A stretch of 64,000 nucleotides of DNA, from NCBI RefSeq assembly GCF_900107035.1, contig NZ_FNOJ01000004.1, forward strand, positions 62,001-126,000, read 5' to 3'. Both the position numbers and the translations under genes were made by a program. Source of the DNA: Alicyclobacillus hesperidum. GTDB taxonomy: Bacteria; Bacillota; Bacilli; Alicyclobacillales; Alicyclobacillaceae. This document shows, piece by piece, positions 63,525 through 64,000 of this stretch. The number at the start of each line of letters is the position of its first letter. Position 1 is the stretch's first letter. Under the pieces are notes generated by a model. The model saw only the letters and a program-made list of their open reading frames with translations, made no database searches and had not been told where the DNA came from.

Positions 63525-63970
63525 GCGTGATAGAAAAGGACACGAACCGCGTGCTGCTGCTTGCTAAGGCGGATGCCATTGCAGCCGCCATTGCCGGTTC
63601 GGAGGAAGCCAAGTCGTTCTGGCAAGCCCGCGCAAAGATGGAGCGCCATGTCGAGGCGCAGAAGCTGTTCGACGAGTTGAAGCGCAAAACGAACGCCCTC
63701 TTGACCCTGAAGGACCGACTTGGCGAGAAACACGAGAAGTATCAGAGGATGAAGGCAGAGACGGACGCGTTGTGGGACAGGCTGGCAGACATTCCAGTCG
63801 CCCTTCAGTACAAGGCGGCGCAGGACGAGCTCAATGGCTTGCTTCAGGAGGTCACGCTCATCATGTTGGCGCGTTTGCGGGAGCAACTTCCGGTTGAGCG
63901 CGGGCCGCGCCAGTGTGGATCCGGAGGGTGTTCCAGCGGGGGCTGTGGCGGATCGTGTGGTGGGCATTGA
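63521..63970 (+). CDS. ricA: YlbF/YmcA family protein with cysteine-rich tail (RicA-like)
   Basis: 149 residues. Helical YlbF/YmcA domain, then a Gly/Cys-rich tail with four Cys spaced C-x4-C-x3-C-x3-C before a final Gly-Gly-His. In B. subtilis YmcA (RicA), YlbF (RicF) and YaaT (RicT) form an Fe-S-containing complex that affects RNase Y processing, biofilm, competence and sporulation. The position after miaB identifies it as RicA-like. GTG start overlapping the miaB stop. In Bacillus cotE would follow. Confidence 0.88.
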   Translation: MSVIEKDTNRVLLLAKADAIAAAIAGSEEAKSFWQARAKMERHVEAQKLFDELKRKTNALLTLKDRLGEKHEKYQRMKAETDALWDRLADIPVALQYKAAQDELNGLLQEVTLIMLARLREQLPVERGPRQCGSGGCSSGGCGGSCGGH

Positions 63971-64000
63971 TGTTGGCAGCGCTGAATTGTCCACGGGGGG

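Overview
This window comes from the chromosome of an endospore-forming member of the Bacillota, most likely class Bacilli. An Alicyclobacillus-like lineage is my inference, from the proteins and from roughly balanced base composition. The evidence is the conserved Bacillus-type gene order (cheD, swrB-like gene, rpsB-tsf-pyrH-frr-uppS-cdsA-dxr-rseP-polC, rimP-nusA-rnpM-ylxQ-infB-rbfA-truB-ribF-rpsO-pnp, ylxY-mlpA, dpaAB-asd-dapG-dapA-rnj-tepA-ylzJ-ftsK/spoIIIE, ymfK-rodZ-pgsA-cinA-recA-recX, rny-ymdB-spoVS, cotE, miaB-ricA). A Gram-positive PolC and several spore genes (dpaA/dpaB, spoVS, cotE, the ylxY-type deacetylase) support this. I see no tRNA, rRNA, insertion sequence, prophage or CRISPR array.

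Layout. 1-867: end of a chemotaxis region. 867-13.8 kb: translation, isoprenoid, phospholipid and DNA replication genes, ending in a VOC protein and pheA. 13.8-16.9 kb: minus-strand typA-MFS pair, divergent from rimP. 17.0-28.1 kb: the nusA-infB operon, tRNA/flavin genes, then rpsO and pnp. 28.1-38 kb: spore deacetylase-like protein, M16 peptidase, dUTPase, dipicolinate synthase and the diaminopimelate/lysine branch, then RNase J. 38-41.6 kb: TepA, YlzJ and a FtsK/SpoIIIE translocase. 41.6-51.6 kb: two orphan proteins, a Med/BMP-like lipoprotein, YmfK, RodZ, YajQ, PgsA, CinA, a DEAD-box helicase, SOS-controlled recA and recX. 51.6-55.4 kb: RNase Y, YmdB, SpoVS and a dipeptidase. 55.7-61.7 kb: cotE followed by three YheC/D-type ATP-grasp ligases and one protein joining a degenerate ATP-grasp-like region to a glutamine-synthetase-like amidoligase. 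61.7-64 kb: a small orphan gene, miaB and a RicA-like gene.

The best candidate for an undescribed system is the 56.3-61.7 kb cassette. It encodes four predicted carboxylate-amine ligases downstream of the coat morphogen CotE and probably carries out an amide-bond-forming modification of the spore coat; its substrate cannot be read from sequence. Other points are a near-perfect sigma-K-type promoter before dpaA, a LexA box overlapping the recA -35, an inverted repeat that could mask the asd ribosome-binding site only on read-through transcripts, long leaders before RNase J and rpsO, and a hairpin just after the nusA-operon promoter.
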